The notes under the pieces: generated by a model
Seen by the model: the letters and a program-made list of their open reading frames with translations, nothing else
Told to the model about the DNA's origin: nothing
Databases searched by the model: none
NCBI GenBank assembly: GCA_003427395.1
Contig: BFEA01000637.1
Span: forward strand, 10,194-34,689
Direction of reading: 5' to 3'
From: Chara braunii
Taxonomy: Eukaryota; Streptophyta; Charophyceae; Charales; Characeae
DNA: 24,496 bases
Made by a program: the position numbers and the translations under genes
Shown here: positions 1 through 9,034 of the stretch, piece after piece
Position numbering within the stretch: the first letter of the stretch is position 1
How the letters are laid out: each line of letters starts with the position of its first letter

Positions 1-141
1 ATCTATGTTTCTACCTATCTATATTCCAACCTAATCGCTAACGACACTTGCAATGAATTCTCATCAGCAAAAGAAAAAGCAAACGAAGCAAAAGAGGACG
101 TCAAGATAAAAGAAAACAAGAAAACCTATCAGAAAACTTAG
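1..141 (+). CDS. Possible C-terminal end of a truncated + strand gene
   Basis: The first frame is open from the window edge to a TAG at 139-141, giving about 46 residues. The last 25 or so are strongly charged and Lys/Glu/Asn-rich (AKEKANEAKEDVKIKENKK), like the tail of a coiled-coil or nuclear protein. There is no start because the gene would begin outside the window. A (CT)10 tract follows directly. The stretch is too short to assign a family, and A-rich DNA can give such composition by chance, so this is only a candidate. Confidence 0.25.
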   Translation: MYVSTYLYSNLIANDTCNEFSSAKEKANEAKEDVKIKENKKTYQKT

Positions 142-150
142 CCTAGTATT

Positions 151-171
151 CTCTCTCTCTCTCTCTCTCTC
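151..171. repeat. (CT)n dinucleotide microsatellite
   Basis: Ten perfect CT units separate the possible coding tail at 1-141 from the AT-rich block that begins near 172. Confidence 0.95.
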
Positions 172-319
172 AATTATTTTATTTTATTATTATTTTATTG
201 TTTTATTACTTTATTAAATTATTTAATTATTTTATTAATTTATTATCTTATTATATATTTAAAAAAGGATAATTTTAATTAAAGAAGTCTATTATTATTT
301 TTTCAAAAAAGGTTATATG
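172..319. repeat. AT-rich block, uninterrupted copy of the locus at 15640-16825
   Basis: A/T-only low-complexity sequence runs into a more complex segment at 242-319. That segment matches 16748-16825 at 77 of 78 positions in the same orientation. The AT-rich part resembles 15877-15992. The octamers attatctt and tttatttt, which are duplicated around two inserted elements in the right-hand copy, are not interrupted here. This copy therefore represents the pre-insertion state. The shared segment could itself be the end of some mobile element. Confidence 0.75.
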
Positions 320-350
320 TGTGTGTATGTGTGTGTGTGTGTGTGTGTGT
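320..350. repeat. (TG)n microsatellite
   Basis: Nearly perfect TG repeats, with one TA interruption, lie exactly where similarity to the right-hand paralogous locus ends. Read on the minus strand this is (CA)n immediately past the 3' side of the RT element. Confidence 0.95.
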
Positions 351-368
351 CCCTCCCCGTACTCTCGT

Positions 369-430
369 GATGAAGGTCCCAGTGGCGTAGGTCCAAGGAT
401 GTTGGACCTACCCCAGGTAGGTCCTTCATC
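369..430. repeat. Nested inverted repeat (stem-loop) 3' of the RT ORF
   Basis: The inner arms GTAGGTCCAA (387-396) and TTGGACCTAC (402-411) are perfectly complementary around a 5-base loop. Outer arms GATGAAGGTCC (369-379) and GGTCCTTCATC (420-430) pair with one mismatch. On the minus strand this lies about 85-145 bases downstream of the RT stop codon, inside the expected 3' untranslated region. I looked for the conserved hammerhead ribozyme core and did not find it. Confidence 0.75.
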
Positions 431-514
431 CGAACCGTGCCAGTTTTGATGGCGTATAAACACTTATTGTGATTGCTTCTTCTTTTAACAATATGAATTT
501 ATTATCGTAGGTTT

Positions 515-2545
515 TTATGCGTGCGTGTTGGGGTTTTGATTTTTCAAGAGTTGCAGTACCATTTGGGCATCACACCGAAAAGGCTGGTAGTCCATAGGGT
601 TGCTCAGGACTTTCGCTGCGACACCGAGGAGTCTATGCTTTCTAAAACCATTATTTTCTAATGTTTGCATTTTTAACATGATTTCTTTTGTAGCATTTTG
701 CAGTTCCGTTTCGATGGTCATGATAGTGATGATTTGGGGTATTAAGAGGTTTAATGATTGCTTGAGAGGTCTGTTGGAATTGGTTTGGATAAAGCGCGTG
801 ATGGGGAAGTTCAATTCCCTTCTCTTATCATATTTATTTGTATTGCACCGCCCAGTTTTTGGATTTGTGACAGTAATAGTGGTGTTAAGGAAATTAGCTT
901 GAGTTCCGATGGTTTTGTTATTTGATTGTATTTTCTGTATAGTTGTTTCATTTAGAGTTATAAGGTGGAGTGGGTACAGAAAATATCGGTTGCGTGGGTT
1001 GCTTATTTGCGGGTTAATAAACTTGTTGATCCTGGGGTTGTTTATAATGTGGAAATCATCAAAGTATCGGAAGGTATGCTGAAATATCTGCAACAAATTC
1101 ATATTGCTTTTGTGTGTCATTTTTTTTATGAATTTAAATTCATATTTAAAAAAATATATTTTACACCATACAGGTGAACAGCTAACACCCATCGGGATGC
1201 CAAGCACCTGCCTCCAGATGCTGTCTCCAAGGAATGTGTATGTTTTTTTTATTAGCCAATTATTAATTTTTTGGACAATATTTTCATTGAGGGTAAGATA
1301 CCCATTTGGTGGGTTTATAAACCAGTCGCAGCTAGGGATCCATGTTTCTTTATTTTTATATATTTTGCAGGTTAGCTGTACATTTCTTCCGTGTGTTTTT
1401 CTTGCCTGCTTAAAGACAATCTTACATAAAAACTTGATGGCGGCCGGAAGGCAATCTTTGCTATCGTCAGTGGGGATCATTTCGTAGCATCGGGTTATGT
1501 CAGCAGAAAAGACAGAGAATACATTTTGTGGGAGGTTGTATGTATAGTCTGTTGTTGAGTCTATCGGCCACCAGAAGGGCACTTTGAGTCCTGTTTCCAT
1601 AAGTACTTTCTGTGTTAGTATGCCGCAGTGGATTTTCACACTCCGGATCAAGGCCGCAAGTATCACAACATTTAGGTAAGCCAGTGGTGTGGTGATGACA
1701 TCTGCTGCATTGGTTAACCAGCGAAAGGAGTTTTTGTGTTTCTTATATGTGGCAAATAAGTAAGGTATTTCCATTTTGCCAATAGGGATGTCTGGGAGTT
1801 TAACTGTTAGCTGTTGTTTCGGTATTTCTAAAAGTTCAGTAGCAGAGAACATACACTGCTCGAAGTCAGGGTTGCTTAGCCTTTGGAGTGCAAGGTACCT
1901 CACAAGGTTAATGCAGGCGAATACCGGGGTGTTGGATGTTTTGTCAGCACCGGATATGTAGAAGTTTTTAGTTAGAAAGTCAATTTCATGTTTGATGGCG
2001 TGATCGTTAAGGCTTATTACTCTATGTGTGGTTATGTTTTCGAGATTCTGGTTGATTACTCTGTTAAAGTCTATTTTTGTCTGTTCTTCTTGAGAGTTGG
2101 TTAGAGGTGAACCGTTTTTCCGGAGGGCTATCATGACTTGTGTCCATACTAGCTCAGTTGCACGTACCACTTCTTCTGTATTAAGTGGAGTGGGTGGAAT
2201 ATGATTTAGTCCGTTTTTTATCATGCCACGAAGGTTGGTGTTGTTCGTAATATTAAGGTCTAGTGTGATAACATGTGGTTGTTCTCCTTCGGGAAGCATG
2301 TCAGCTGGGAGTTCATTGGTGAACTGTCCATATTTGGGTTGCTGGCAGAAGGACCTCTCAGGGATCTGTTCTATCCAAGTTGACAGTTTGAAGTCCTGAA
2401 AAACTGCAGCCGGTTTATATAGTGTTTTCGCTATATGGTCGTTGTATTTCCATGAAAAGGTGAATTTTTCCAAGAAATGCAGGGCTTCCGGGTTATGTTT
2501 TAGTAGTATGTTTTTAAAGATATTTTTTAACTGTATTCGGTCCAT
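515..2545 (-). CDS. Reverse transcriptase of a Penelope-like retroelement (intact ORF)
   Basis: This is an uninterrupted 676-codon ORF starting at ATG 2545, with A at -3 and G at +4. The RT signatures are visible in order: an N-terminal GADKTSN block (about residues 199-205), a KKHKNSFRW block (268-276), motif A SADITRCYEMIP with Asp349, motif B GIPMGVSCSPVW (449-460), and motif C YFDD (494-497). A FLN...YDKRRELNF block (about 552-580) and an alpha-helical tail follow. All three catalytic aspartates are present. The spacing, the 'FLD..YxK'-like block after motif C and the thumb-like tail fit Penelope-like RTs better than LTR, LINE or group II intron RTs. No GIY-YIG endonuclease domain is visible in the ORF, so it may be an endonuclease-lacking type or a 5'-truncated copy. 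It would copy its own RNA into DNA in the nucleus. Its intactness contrasts with every other coding region here. Confidence 0.75.
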   Translation of the reverse strand: MDRIQLKNIFKNILLKHNPEALHFLEKFTFSWKYNDHIAKTLYKPAAVFQDFKLSTWIEQIPERSFCQQPKYGQFTNELPADMLPEGEQPHVITLDLNITNNTNLRGMIKNGLNHIPPTPLNTEEVVRATELVWTQVMIALRKNGSPLTNSQEEQTKIDFNRVINQNLENITTHRVISLNDHAIKHEIDFLTKNFYISGADKTSNTPVFACINLVRYLALQRLSNPDFEQCMFSATELLEIPKQQLTVKLPDIPIGKMEIPYLFATYKKHKNSFRWLTNAADVITTPLAYLNVVILAALIRSVKIHCGILTQKVLMETGLKVPFWWPIDSTTDYTYNLPQNVFSVFSADITRCYEMIPTDDSKDCLPAAIKFLCKIVFKQARKTHGRNVQLTCKIYKNKETWIPSCDWFINPPNGYLTLNENIVQKINNWLIKKTYTFLGDSIWRQVLGIPMGVSCSPVWCKIYFFKYEFKFIKKMTHKSNMNLLQIFQHTFRYFDDFHIINNPRINKFINPQISNPRNRYFLYPLHLITLNETTIQKIQSNNKTIGTQANFLNTTITVTNPKTGRCNTNKYDKRRELNFPITRFIQTNSNRPLKQSLNLLIPQIITIMTIETELQNATKEIMLKMQTLENNGFRKHRLLGVAAKVLSNPMDYQPFRCDAQMVLQLLKNQNPNTHA

Positions 2546-2725
2546 TATTCGGTTTGTATAGTGGCAGGAGATGATCTGTTTATCTGATTCTTTCCTTGAT
2601 CTCTAGCCAAGTCTTCCGTCCTTCATTGTCTGAAGCCTTCGATCCTGCGCGTTTGACAAACAATTGGTGAATTGAGCCTAGATATCAACAATCTCAAGGT
2701 TTGAGGCGTTCTTTTCAGCAGTCAT
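2546..2725 (-). pseudogene. Possible broken N-terminal extension of the RT
   Basis: The RT frame continues upstream of its ATG through 60 codons to another ATG at 2725, interrupted by TAG codons at 2603-2605 and 2678-2680. A TAA at 2747-2749 closes the frame above that. The reading begins MTAEKNASNLEIVDI and contains charged stretches such as DRRLQTMKDGRLG. It may be 5' untranslated leader or a former N-terminus. The good start context at 2545 makes that ATG sufficient for the present ORF. Confidence 0.25.
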
Positions 2726-3119
2726 ACTGCAGGGGGGTCGGTGGAGTTAATATGGTTGGTTGTATTTAATTAATCTTGTGGCCCATAAACCTGGGTATAT
2801 TGGTAAGGCGGCATGAGGTTGGATCTGCAACTAATGGGCTTGTACAAGTGCATTTGCAGTATTGGTATTCCTTGTTGGTTTATGTACTTATAAATTTGCT
2901 AGTTCATTGGTGATGTTTTGTGTTCTTTCGCAGAGCTGTAATTTTACTTACTTGTCTGGGTATGTGTCTAGTGGTTGCAGTTATGGGGTTATTGAGGAGT
3001 GTTTTTTTTTTTTTTTTTTAGTCATATTTATACTTTCGTATACATATATGTGGGCTTCAGACATGGTCCTTCGGCAGATTCAGGTACTACCATACGCTAA
3101 TAGTCAAATATTCAGTTTG

Positions 3120-3510
3120 GCACAATCCTCAGGGACATTCCTCCAGGGCATTCATGTGGATGCCCACCAGTCCATATTACTCATAGATGATTACATGCTC
3201 CTACTGATTTGGTGTAGCATGGTCTTTTGGAAAGGTATTCCAATAATCAATTGTGATCTTGCATCTGTAGATCCTGAGAGCCGTGTTGCAACATAGTCTG
3301 GTAGGGCATAGGCGTCTGCCTCTCTATACTCGGTGCTTCTCAGAGGGCCAGATAAACTTAAATAGGCATAGTCCGCGGATGTGGTCTTGCGGATGGCTAA
3401 CAATAGCACGTTTCGATAGACTTAGACTTACGCAAACGTACTTGTGTGATAAAAAAACGGCCTTTCAGCACATAGACATAAACCCAAGTATCACCACAGA
3501 CAAATAGGCA
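3120..3510. repeat. Diverged ~400-bp tandem repeat, copy 1
   Basis: Landmarks recur about 400 bp further on: CAATTGTG at 3248 and 3645, CTGGTAGGGCAT at 3298 and 3703, and GTGGTCtTGCGGAT at 3381 against GTGGTCaTGCGGAT at 3790. The offsets are 397, 405 and 409, so the copies differ by small indels and many substitutions. Nothing in the unit looks coding. Confidence 0.6.
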
Positions 3511-3514
3511 CATC

Positions 3515-3900
3515 GAAAAGACATTCCCAGGGTGATTCATGCGTACGCCTACAGGCATTCATTATTCGTACCGGCGGATATGCACATGTAGCTTTCGGTG
3601 CATCAGGATTTGTTTGGCAGGTTTTCCTGTGTTTTATCCACTACCAATTGTGTCCTTAGTTATATAGATGCACAACCTGAGTATCGTGCTGCTACAAATA
3701 TCCTGGTAGGGCATGTACGGAAATGTATGTCCCTCTGTATTCAGGCGTTCACAGATGGGCAGAAAAACCCATAGGCATAGACAGAAGGCGTGGTCATGCG
3801 GATCATCAACAACAGCACATTCGTAGTCGAACTGTGATCTATATTTAGCAGCGCATCCAATATATTTTCAAATGAAGAGAATTTTTAAACAAAAACAGGG
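3515..3900. repeat. Diverged ~400-bp tandem repeat, copy 2
   Basis: This is the second copy of the unit at 3120-3510, in the same orientation and adjacent. Similarity is patchy but collinear through the ATTCATG, CAATTGTG, CTGGTAGGGCAT, CATAGGCATAG, TGCGGAT and AACAGCAC landmarks. It fades after about 3830. Confidence 0.55.
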
Positions 3901-4545
3901 ACTGACAGGTGTTCATATGTAGCCTCAATGTCACATCCACTTTAGCTGGGATTCACTTATGTCATCAGTTGTGCTTGCATAAATGTATGAAGATACTCAG
4001 GCCAACAAATACTTATCGTTTCAATTATTCAGCTGCACAGAGATATAGAAGGAATTGTGGTTGAGTGAACAAAATTATTGACTTGATTTGTGCTCTCTAT
4101 ATAATTAAAGAACATCTACAAGCCACGAAAAGTTCGAAAAGGATTTCAACCGCTTCATTTTCTCATACCCTTAAATCCTCTGTTAACCAAAAGAATATTG
4201 AGTTCTAAACAACACTTGTTCTTATCGTTTGTTTAGAGCTCACAGTGGTCCGTGCTTATTTCTTCAAAGGGGAGCTATGTGTCGGTAGTCATAGTCCATT
4301 TAGGTTTCCCAACAGTCGTAAGTCATTTCGTGTGGTGTTCTTGTAGGGGGAGTCCACTAGTCGTCTGTCTATTTGTAGTATAGAGCAACATCTGCATAAT
4401 TTCTACTTGGCTATCATAACGGCTGCTCAGGATCTAGACAGTGTTCCTAGTGACTGTCCAAGAACTGAATAGCGTCTCTACAAGGTTATGCAATCTGCTA
4501 CGGTTCCCTATCGAGCTAGCTTCTAACTAAGTTAGGAAGGTTGTA

Positions 4546-5958
4546 TTAGTAGTCCGGACTAAGTCTTCTGCAGACACGTTTCCATGACTCCTTTGAAGAT
4601 TGAGATTCTGCCAACTGCGTCGTGTTTCCACTATTGGTTCGGAGCAGCGAAGAGTCTGCACTACTTGCTCCATAGTTTGTTCTCAGGGTGTCTATACCAG
4701 AGAGAGGCACGATAGGGGTGTCCGGTGATGGGGAGCTGATTGTGATGGGCAGCTGTCTTCTCTCTTCGTCATTGATGTCGCAGCTGCTGACCTGGATGAC
4801 CTCAACGTTTGTTGCAGTCTGCCGATCGGAAGGGGGGATTGCCGCAGCTGTGTCCCTCTGTGCCCATTGTCCCAGGATCTGGTCAGCACGTGGCGTCCAT
4901 TCACGTTCTTCTCTTGGTAGCATCGGAGCACTAGTTGGTGCATGGAAAGTCGCTGTCTCTGGCGCATCTTGCGATGGAACAAGTTGGTGAGCTGCAATCA
5001 TCGGTTGTCGTAGCTGTTGAGCCAGGAAGGCTTCCTGTATGTCTGGCTGTCGTCCATCATACTGTGGCTTCTTCCTTCTTGCTTGCTTCTTGGTCTGTGT
5101 CCCTGCTTGTGGAAGCTGCACCCTTTGCATTTTGTTGCATCTTCTGCGGTTTCTTCTGGCCTCAGATGGAAGTGGATTCATGGCTATACTGAGAAGTTGT
5201 TCACGTCGGCGCGCCTGCCTTTGGCTATCTGTGGGGACTACGACAGTTTGGTTGATCATATGTGTGTTTAGGTGCGCTGGGAATGACATTGTGGTCCTGG
5301 GTTCTGTGTTATCAACGATGTGTGTTGTGCGTGCAGTGGTTAGGTTGTTCACGGGCGTTGTGTAGCCGTTGTGTGTAGTGCTGGTTGGTCTTGTCGCAGT
5401 CTGCACAGTGGTGGTGGCGGTGGCGTTGACAGCGGATGCTACAGTGGTCTGTTGTGCAGCGAGTTGTGCGGCAGCAGTTGCAAAGGCATTACTTCGTGAC
5501 TGTGTATGTGCGAATCCTTCTATTGCTGGTCTGTGTGCGGTTCCTGTGTTGGCAATGTGTCTTTGTAGCGTGTGTATGGTGTTGCCTTTGCCGTTGAATG
5601 CCGTGTTGTTCACAGTGCCATGTATTGTGTGGGTAACAGTACTTGTTGTGGAACTCAGATTAATAGGTGTCGTGTTGCGATATGGTGTGCTTGTTTCTGC
5701 AGCGTGTTGTGGTGGCTGCCTATCTATGTGTAATGGTGTTGTGTGTGCTGCAGTCCCAGTTGCAGTGGCTGTTGTTGGTGTAAGAGTGAGAGTGGTTCAG
5801 GATGGTGTGCTGGTGGTACGTTGCATGCTGTAAGTCAAGGTGTCAAACTGTCTTGTGAGTGTGTTGCCAATCTGTGTCTGTTGTACGGGAGTGGTGGCTG
5901 TCGTTTGGACCGGTGTGGTGAGTGAGGCGTTTGAGATCGGCGTGCTGCCGAGTCTCAT
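4546..5958 (-). pseudogene. Unrecognised Thr/Ala/Gln-rich basic protein, one nonsense codon
   Basis: This frame runs from ATG 5958 (weak start context) to TAA 4548-4546, about 470 codons, with one in-frame TGA at 5799-5797. Downstream of that TGA no ATG occurs until well inside the open part, so a 355-residue reading from 5613 would need a GTG start. The first half is low-complexity Thr/Ala/Gln/Asn. The middle has clustered arginines and lysines (RRREQLLSIAM, ARRNRRRCNK, KKQARRKKPQYD), which could bind nucleic acid or act as nuclear localisation signals. The C-terminal part is Ser/Asp/Thr-rich. It is in exactly the same frame as the 327-codon ORF upstream (6304-7287) and may be the second half of one protein. 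I recognise no family. A gag- or ORF1-like role in a retroelement is a guess based on basic, low-complexity content and the RT on the same strand 2 kb downstream. Confidence 0.45.
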
Positions 5959-5991
5959 TTGCCTACATCTTCTCAGTGAATTATCTTCAAC

Positions 5992-7314
5992 TTATGTGGA
6001 GGGCCTCACATTTGCCAACTGTGATAGGACCCCATCGGCGCCAGGGAGCAGGGCAGCAGCGAACTTGTGGGCGAATGGCACATGTCTGAGGTCTTCATGC
6101 TCCGGGACTTCCTTTGCAGAGATTGTTCTATTCTGTGTGAGGAGGTTTACGATCTTGATCATGTACTCTCTCATGAAGATGAAGGAAATCTGCGCGAGTA
6201 TCGGCTTTCTTCACGTTGTTTGGAGGAGTGCCTGGAACTCGAGCATCCTGATCTTGTCCGATGGAGCCTGTGGGTCTATCTTGTCCAGGTTACCGATGAC
6301 GTATCAGATCATGTGGTCGAACCATGTGAAGTTGCTCTCGCATCCGTTGCATGTACACTTCAGGTAAGGCCTTCCTGCATTCCAGATCTTTTTAAGCTCA
6401 GAGACATTTGTGGGGAACTTCGGGATGCCTTTTTGGTGGAGGAGCGGTCTCTTTGGATATTTTCCCTTCTCGAGATTGGCAATTGGCGGGAACTCTGCGT
6501 CTAAACCGCTTCTAGTCGCAGGAAAGTAGATAGTGCCATTCCTAGCAGCAGCGCGACAGTTATCTACTTCTGCATCTGTGATCCCAGCAAGCGCCATGTA
6601 TGCTTCGACACTGATTGGCGCCGTGTAGTTGAAGGTGTCAAGTTTCCAGAGAAGGTTGTGGACGCGTAGTACGGCCTTTTCCGTCCAGGTGCTGGATGCC
6701 AACGGCAAAAATGGGCTATTCTTAGCGTACTTATGGCCAGCGTCTCTTGTGATTGGTGTGAGCTCAGTATGTGCATTGCTCCTCCATTCGGCCTCCTTCT
6801 TTCTGAAGTACTCGAGTTCGGCCTGCGAGAGCGACATGCGATTGATGTAGGTCTCGCTGAAGGTTTCGCTTCTCTCTGTAAAGGAGATCTGTCCTGCGGA
6901 ATCTAGGTGCGACGTGTCATATCCATGTAGCTCGAGAATGATCTTCTCAACTTTGGCAATGATAAGGTTCAGTTCTCTGTTCTCGATAGCCGCCTTTCTG
7001 CAGGAATCCGCGATGTTGTTGGCAAAGTCTCGAATTTTGGCATCGAGCTCCTCTGGCTTGTTCTGCATGATATGGACGAGCGAAGCCCAATCGCTGAACG
7101 AGAGATTTTGAATCAGAAATGGGGCTCGTCCCAGCGTGGCTTGGTATACCTGCAGTAGGACATCTGCGGGGATCACAAGCATGGCGATTTGGCAGTGTGC
7201 TGTGGGCGGTCGTAGTGTTGCGAAGGGTCTGATGGCAGTAGCGAGCTCCGGATGCCATCCCCTGAGGATGCTTTCTTCATCCTGCACACGTTGCGGTTGG
7301 GTAGTCAGTACTAG
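5992..7314 (-). pseudogene. Unrecognised protein, N-terminal half, with two internal TGA codons
   Basis: The frame opens after a TAA at 7317-7315 and reads about 336 codons to a TGA at 6306-6304. It stays coding-like across that stop and a second TGA at 6213-6211, and ends at TAA 5994-5992. There is no ATG near the 5' end. The first in-frame Met lies about 45 codons in (AMLVIPADVLL), so a start exon may be missing or spliced on. The protein is mixed-composition and helical (PEELDAKIRDFANNIADS), with a Cys cluster KCTCNGCESNFTWFDH just before the first TGA that could bind zinc. Base composition is balanced here, so a frame this long is unlikely by chance. Both TGA codons could derive from CGA (Arg) by one C-to-T change. 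I do not recognise the family. Confidence 0.5.
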
Positions 7315-7670
7315 TTATACTGCTATATATTATGTTTGACCAATCTTTCAGCGATCCCTTGGGGTTACGGTACCGTACAGGTATGTTGGCTAACTAACAG
7401 TTCTAGCTGAGTTAGGGAGTGTTATTGGGTTCGTTACGTTCGGATACTGACAAGAATGAGGGTAGGGGCAGATTTATGCTTTCTGCTAGGCAGTGTTTTA
7501 TTTATTTCCAGTATATGTAGTATACGTATATATGTGCAAGATCGAAGTGTGAGGAGTATTTCCAGTCGGTGTCAAGAGTGCGCATAGGGTGTTTGTTGCG
7601 TTATCTCGTGTTTTGGGTGATAGCACAGGGGGTGTGCGATGTAGTAACATGTGCTGATGTTTACCGCTCG

Positions 7671-7701
<31 letters not shown>

Positions 7702-8390
7702 TTTTTTTTTTTTTTTTTAATTAATAATTTTAAGAATCTGAAGAATTAATTTTAATTCGGGGCACTATGTGTAACATTTAGTTTTTTATTTTATATATAT
7801 ATATATTTTTTCTTTCTTTCTTTATTTTCTAATTATTTTGGTTTATTATTTATCTTCAAATTTTAGGGAACCAGACATCTATGTTCAAATTTTGTTATTA
7901 AAAATTAAAATAATTAATAGTAACCCTGTTTCTGGATATATTCTGAAAAAAAGGAAGAAGATGGGAGCATCGCTGCGTAAGCACCTGAAGTTTCACTTAT
8001 GTTGATATTTTCCGGTAGGGTTTTCAAGTAGGCACCCTGTATCGGGGCTTATCTACCCAGGATTGAGTTTGTAACTTTTCATCTTTGTATGTTGTTTTTG
8101 CGCTGTTTTTGCGTTGGCCGTACGGCTTAATAGAGGGTTGGGTAATATTTTGAGTGAATTTTCAATTATGGTCTTGTCGCCCGTTCTGTTCTTAGTGGAT
8201 TGCTTACTATTAGGGGTGTGCGTGTTGGGCAGGCGGGTTAGGCTGATGGGAGGATAGGTATAAATTGGGGGTGTGTGCCAATTGGTCAGTATAATTGCTA
8301 GTTGCTTGACTTTGGTTATGGGATAACAAATCTGCGCAGAAGCGTGTACCATAATCCATTGGGTTGTGTGCAGTTATCTGCGCACTCCAT
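7315..8390. other. Low-complexity intergenic region
   Basis: I see no supportable gene. The stretch contains a perfect 12-base palindrome (TACGGTACCGTA, 7366-7377), a (TTTTG)n tract running into poly-T (7671-7718), AT-rich DNA at 7719-7920 with (TA)n and (CTTT)n tracts, and G/T-rich sequence after 8050. A 99-codon minus-strand ORF at 8053-8352 is Thr/Pro/Asn-rich, as expected from a CA-rich strand, and is not counted as a gene. Confidence 0.55.
7671..7718. repeat. (TTTTG)n microsatellite running into poly-T
   Basis: About five TTTTG units are followed by an uninterrupted run of about 23 T. On the minus strand this reads as an A-run followed by CAAAA units. That could be a retroelement tail, but no element body is recognisable next to it. 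Confidence 0.9.
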
Positions 8391-8395
8391 GTGTA

Positions 8396-9034
8396 TCATT
8401 TATCGTAGTGAATCTTAGTAAATCAATTGGATTTTTGCAAAGCGTAGCGGAGAATTTGCATGTGATCAGAAGAGCGGCTTTACACGATCCTAAGGAGTTA
8501 TTCTGTGTTGGAGGCAACTCGAGTTGATTGAAGAGTGTGACGAGGACAGGATCGGAGTTTATCTTTTTATGGTCCAGTCTTAGCTTAGCTATGGATGTGG
8601 TTACCACATGTGTGGGTGAGGTTCATGGCAAGACGGTTGAGATCCAGGAGTTTTGTCATCGTCGGGGTGATGGTGGTGATAGGGATTTTAGGTATAGCCT
8701 GCGAGTTACACGTAATACTGTTCGTCACTACCCTGTTACAGTCGATGGGCGGTTGGTTCTGAAGCTGTGCGTGGGCATAGGTTATTGGGATGACTTACTT
8801 TGTGAAGTGACCGTCTTCGTGTCGAAGACATCGGAGGATGTTCCGGATGAGGTTTCATGTGGGGGGGTGGATGTGGTGGCGGAGATGGTGGGATTACTGA
8901 CGAGTGATCTACTACAAGAGCATGCGGATAAGCAGATTGATTTTGTTGAGTGGGAGGCCGTGTTAGAAGCACCATTGGCTGGGCGCAGCAGTATGCGTGG
9001 TGTATTGAGTATAGGGGATGGGTATGAATGGTAG
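8396..9034 (+). pseudogene. Candidate decayed ORF of unknown function
   Basis: One frame is open for 213 codons apart from a TGA at 8525-8527. The longest part has an ATG at 8591 giving 147 residues to TAG 9032-9034. The text is protein-like in places (IGFLQSVAENLHVIRRAAL; LLTSDLLQEHADKQIDFVEW). The strand is G/T-rich, a composition that creates TGA and TAG often, so an open frame of this length carries some weight. Minus-strand ORFs overlap it, but there stops are rare for compositional reasons. I recognise no domain. The next ORF begins 11 bases before this one ends. Confidence 0.25.

Larger units (their letters stand above)
2726..4545. other. Intergenic region without a recognisable gene
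   Basis: I find no supportable gene in these 1.8 kb. The region holds an 18-base poly-T run at 3002-3019 and a diverged ~400-bp duplication, listed separately. Short ORFs in several frames show no domain-like content and overlap the repeat copies. Confidence 0.6.

Noticed and set aside
369-430. Hammerhead ribozyme in the 3' region of the RT element
   Set aside because: The conserved CTGANGA and GAAA core segments are absent.
600-1961. + strand ORFs opposite the RT
   Set aside because: They are shadows of the intact RT frame, which carries clear motifs.
3002-3019. Poly-T as the A-tail of a minus-strand LINE
   Set aside because: No LINE RT or endonuclease lies upstream on that strand and no target duplication is visible.
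4688-5833. Several + strand ORFs of 84-154 codons
   Set aside because: They are Val/Cys/Leu-rich mirror images of the Thr/Ala/Gln-rich minus-strand frame and have no independent features.
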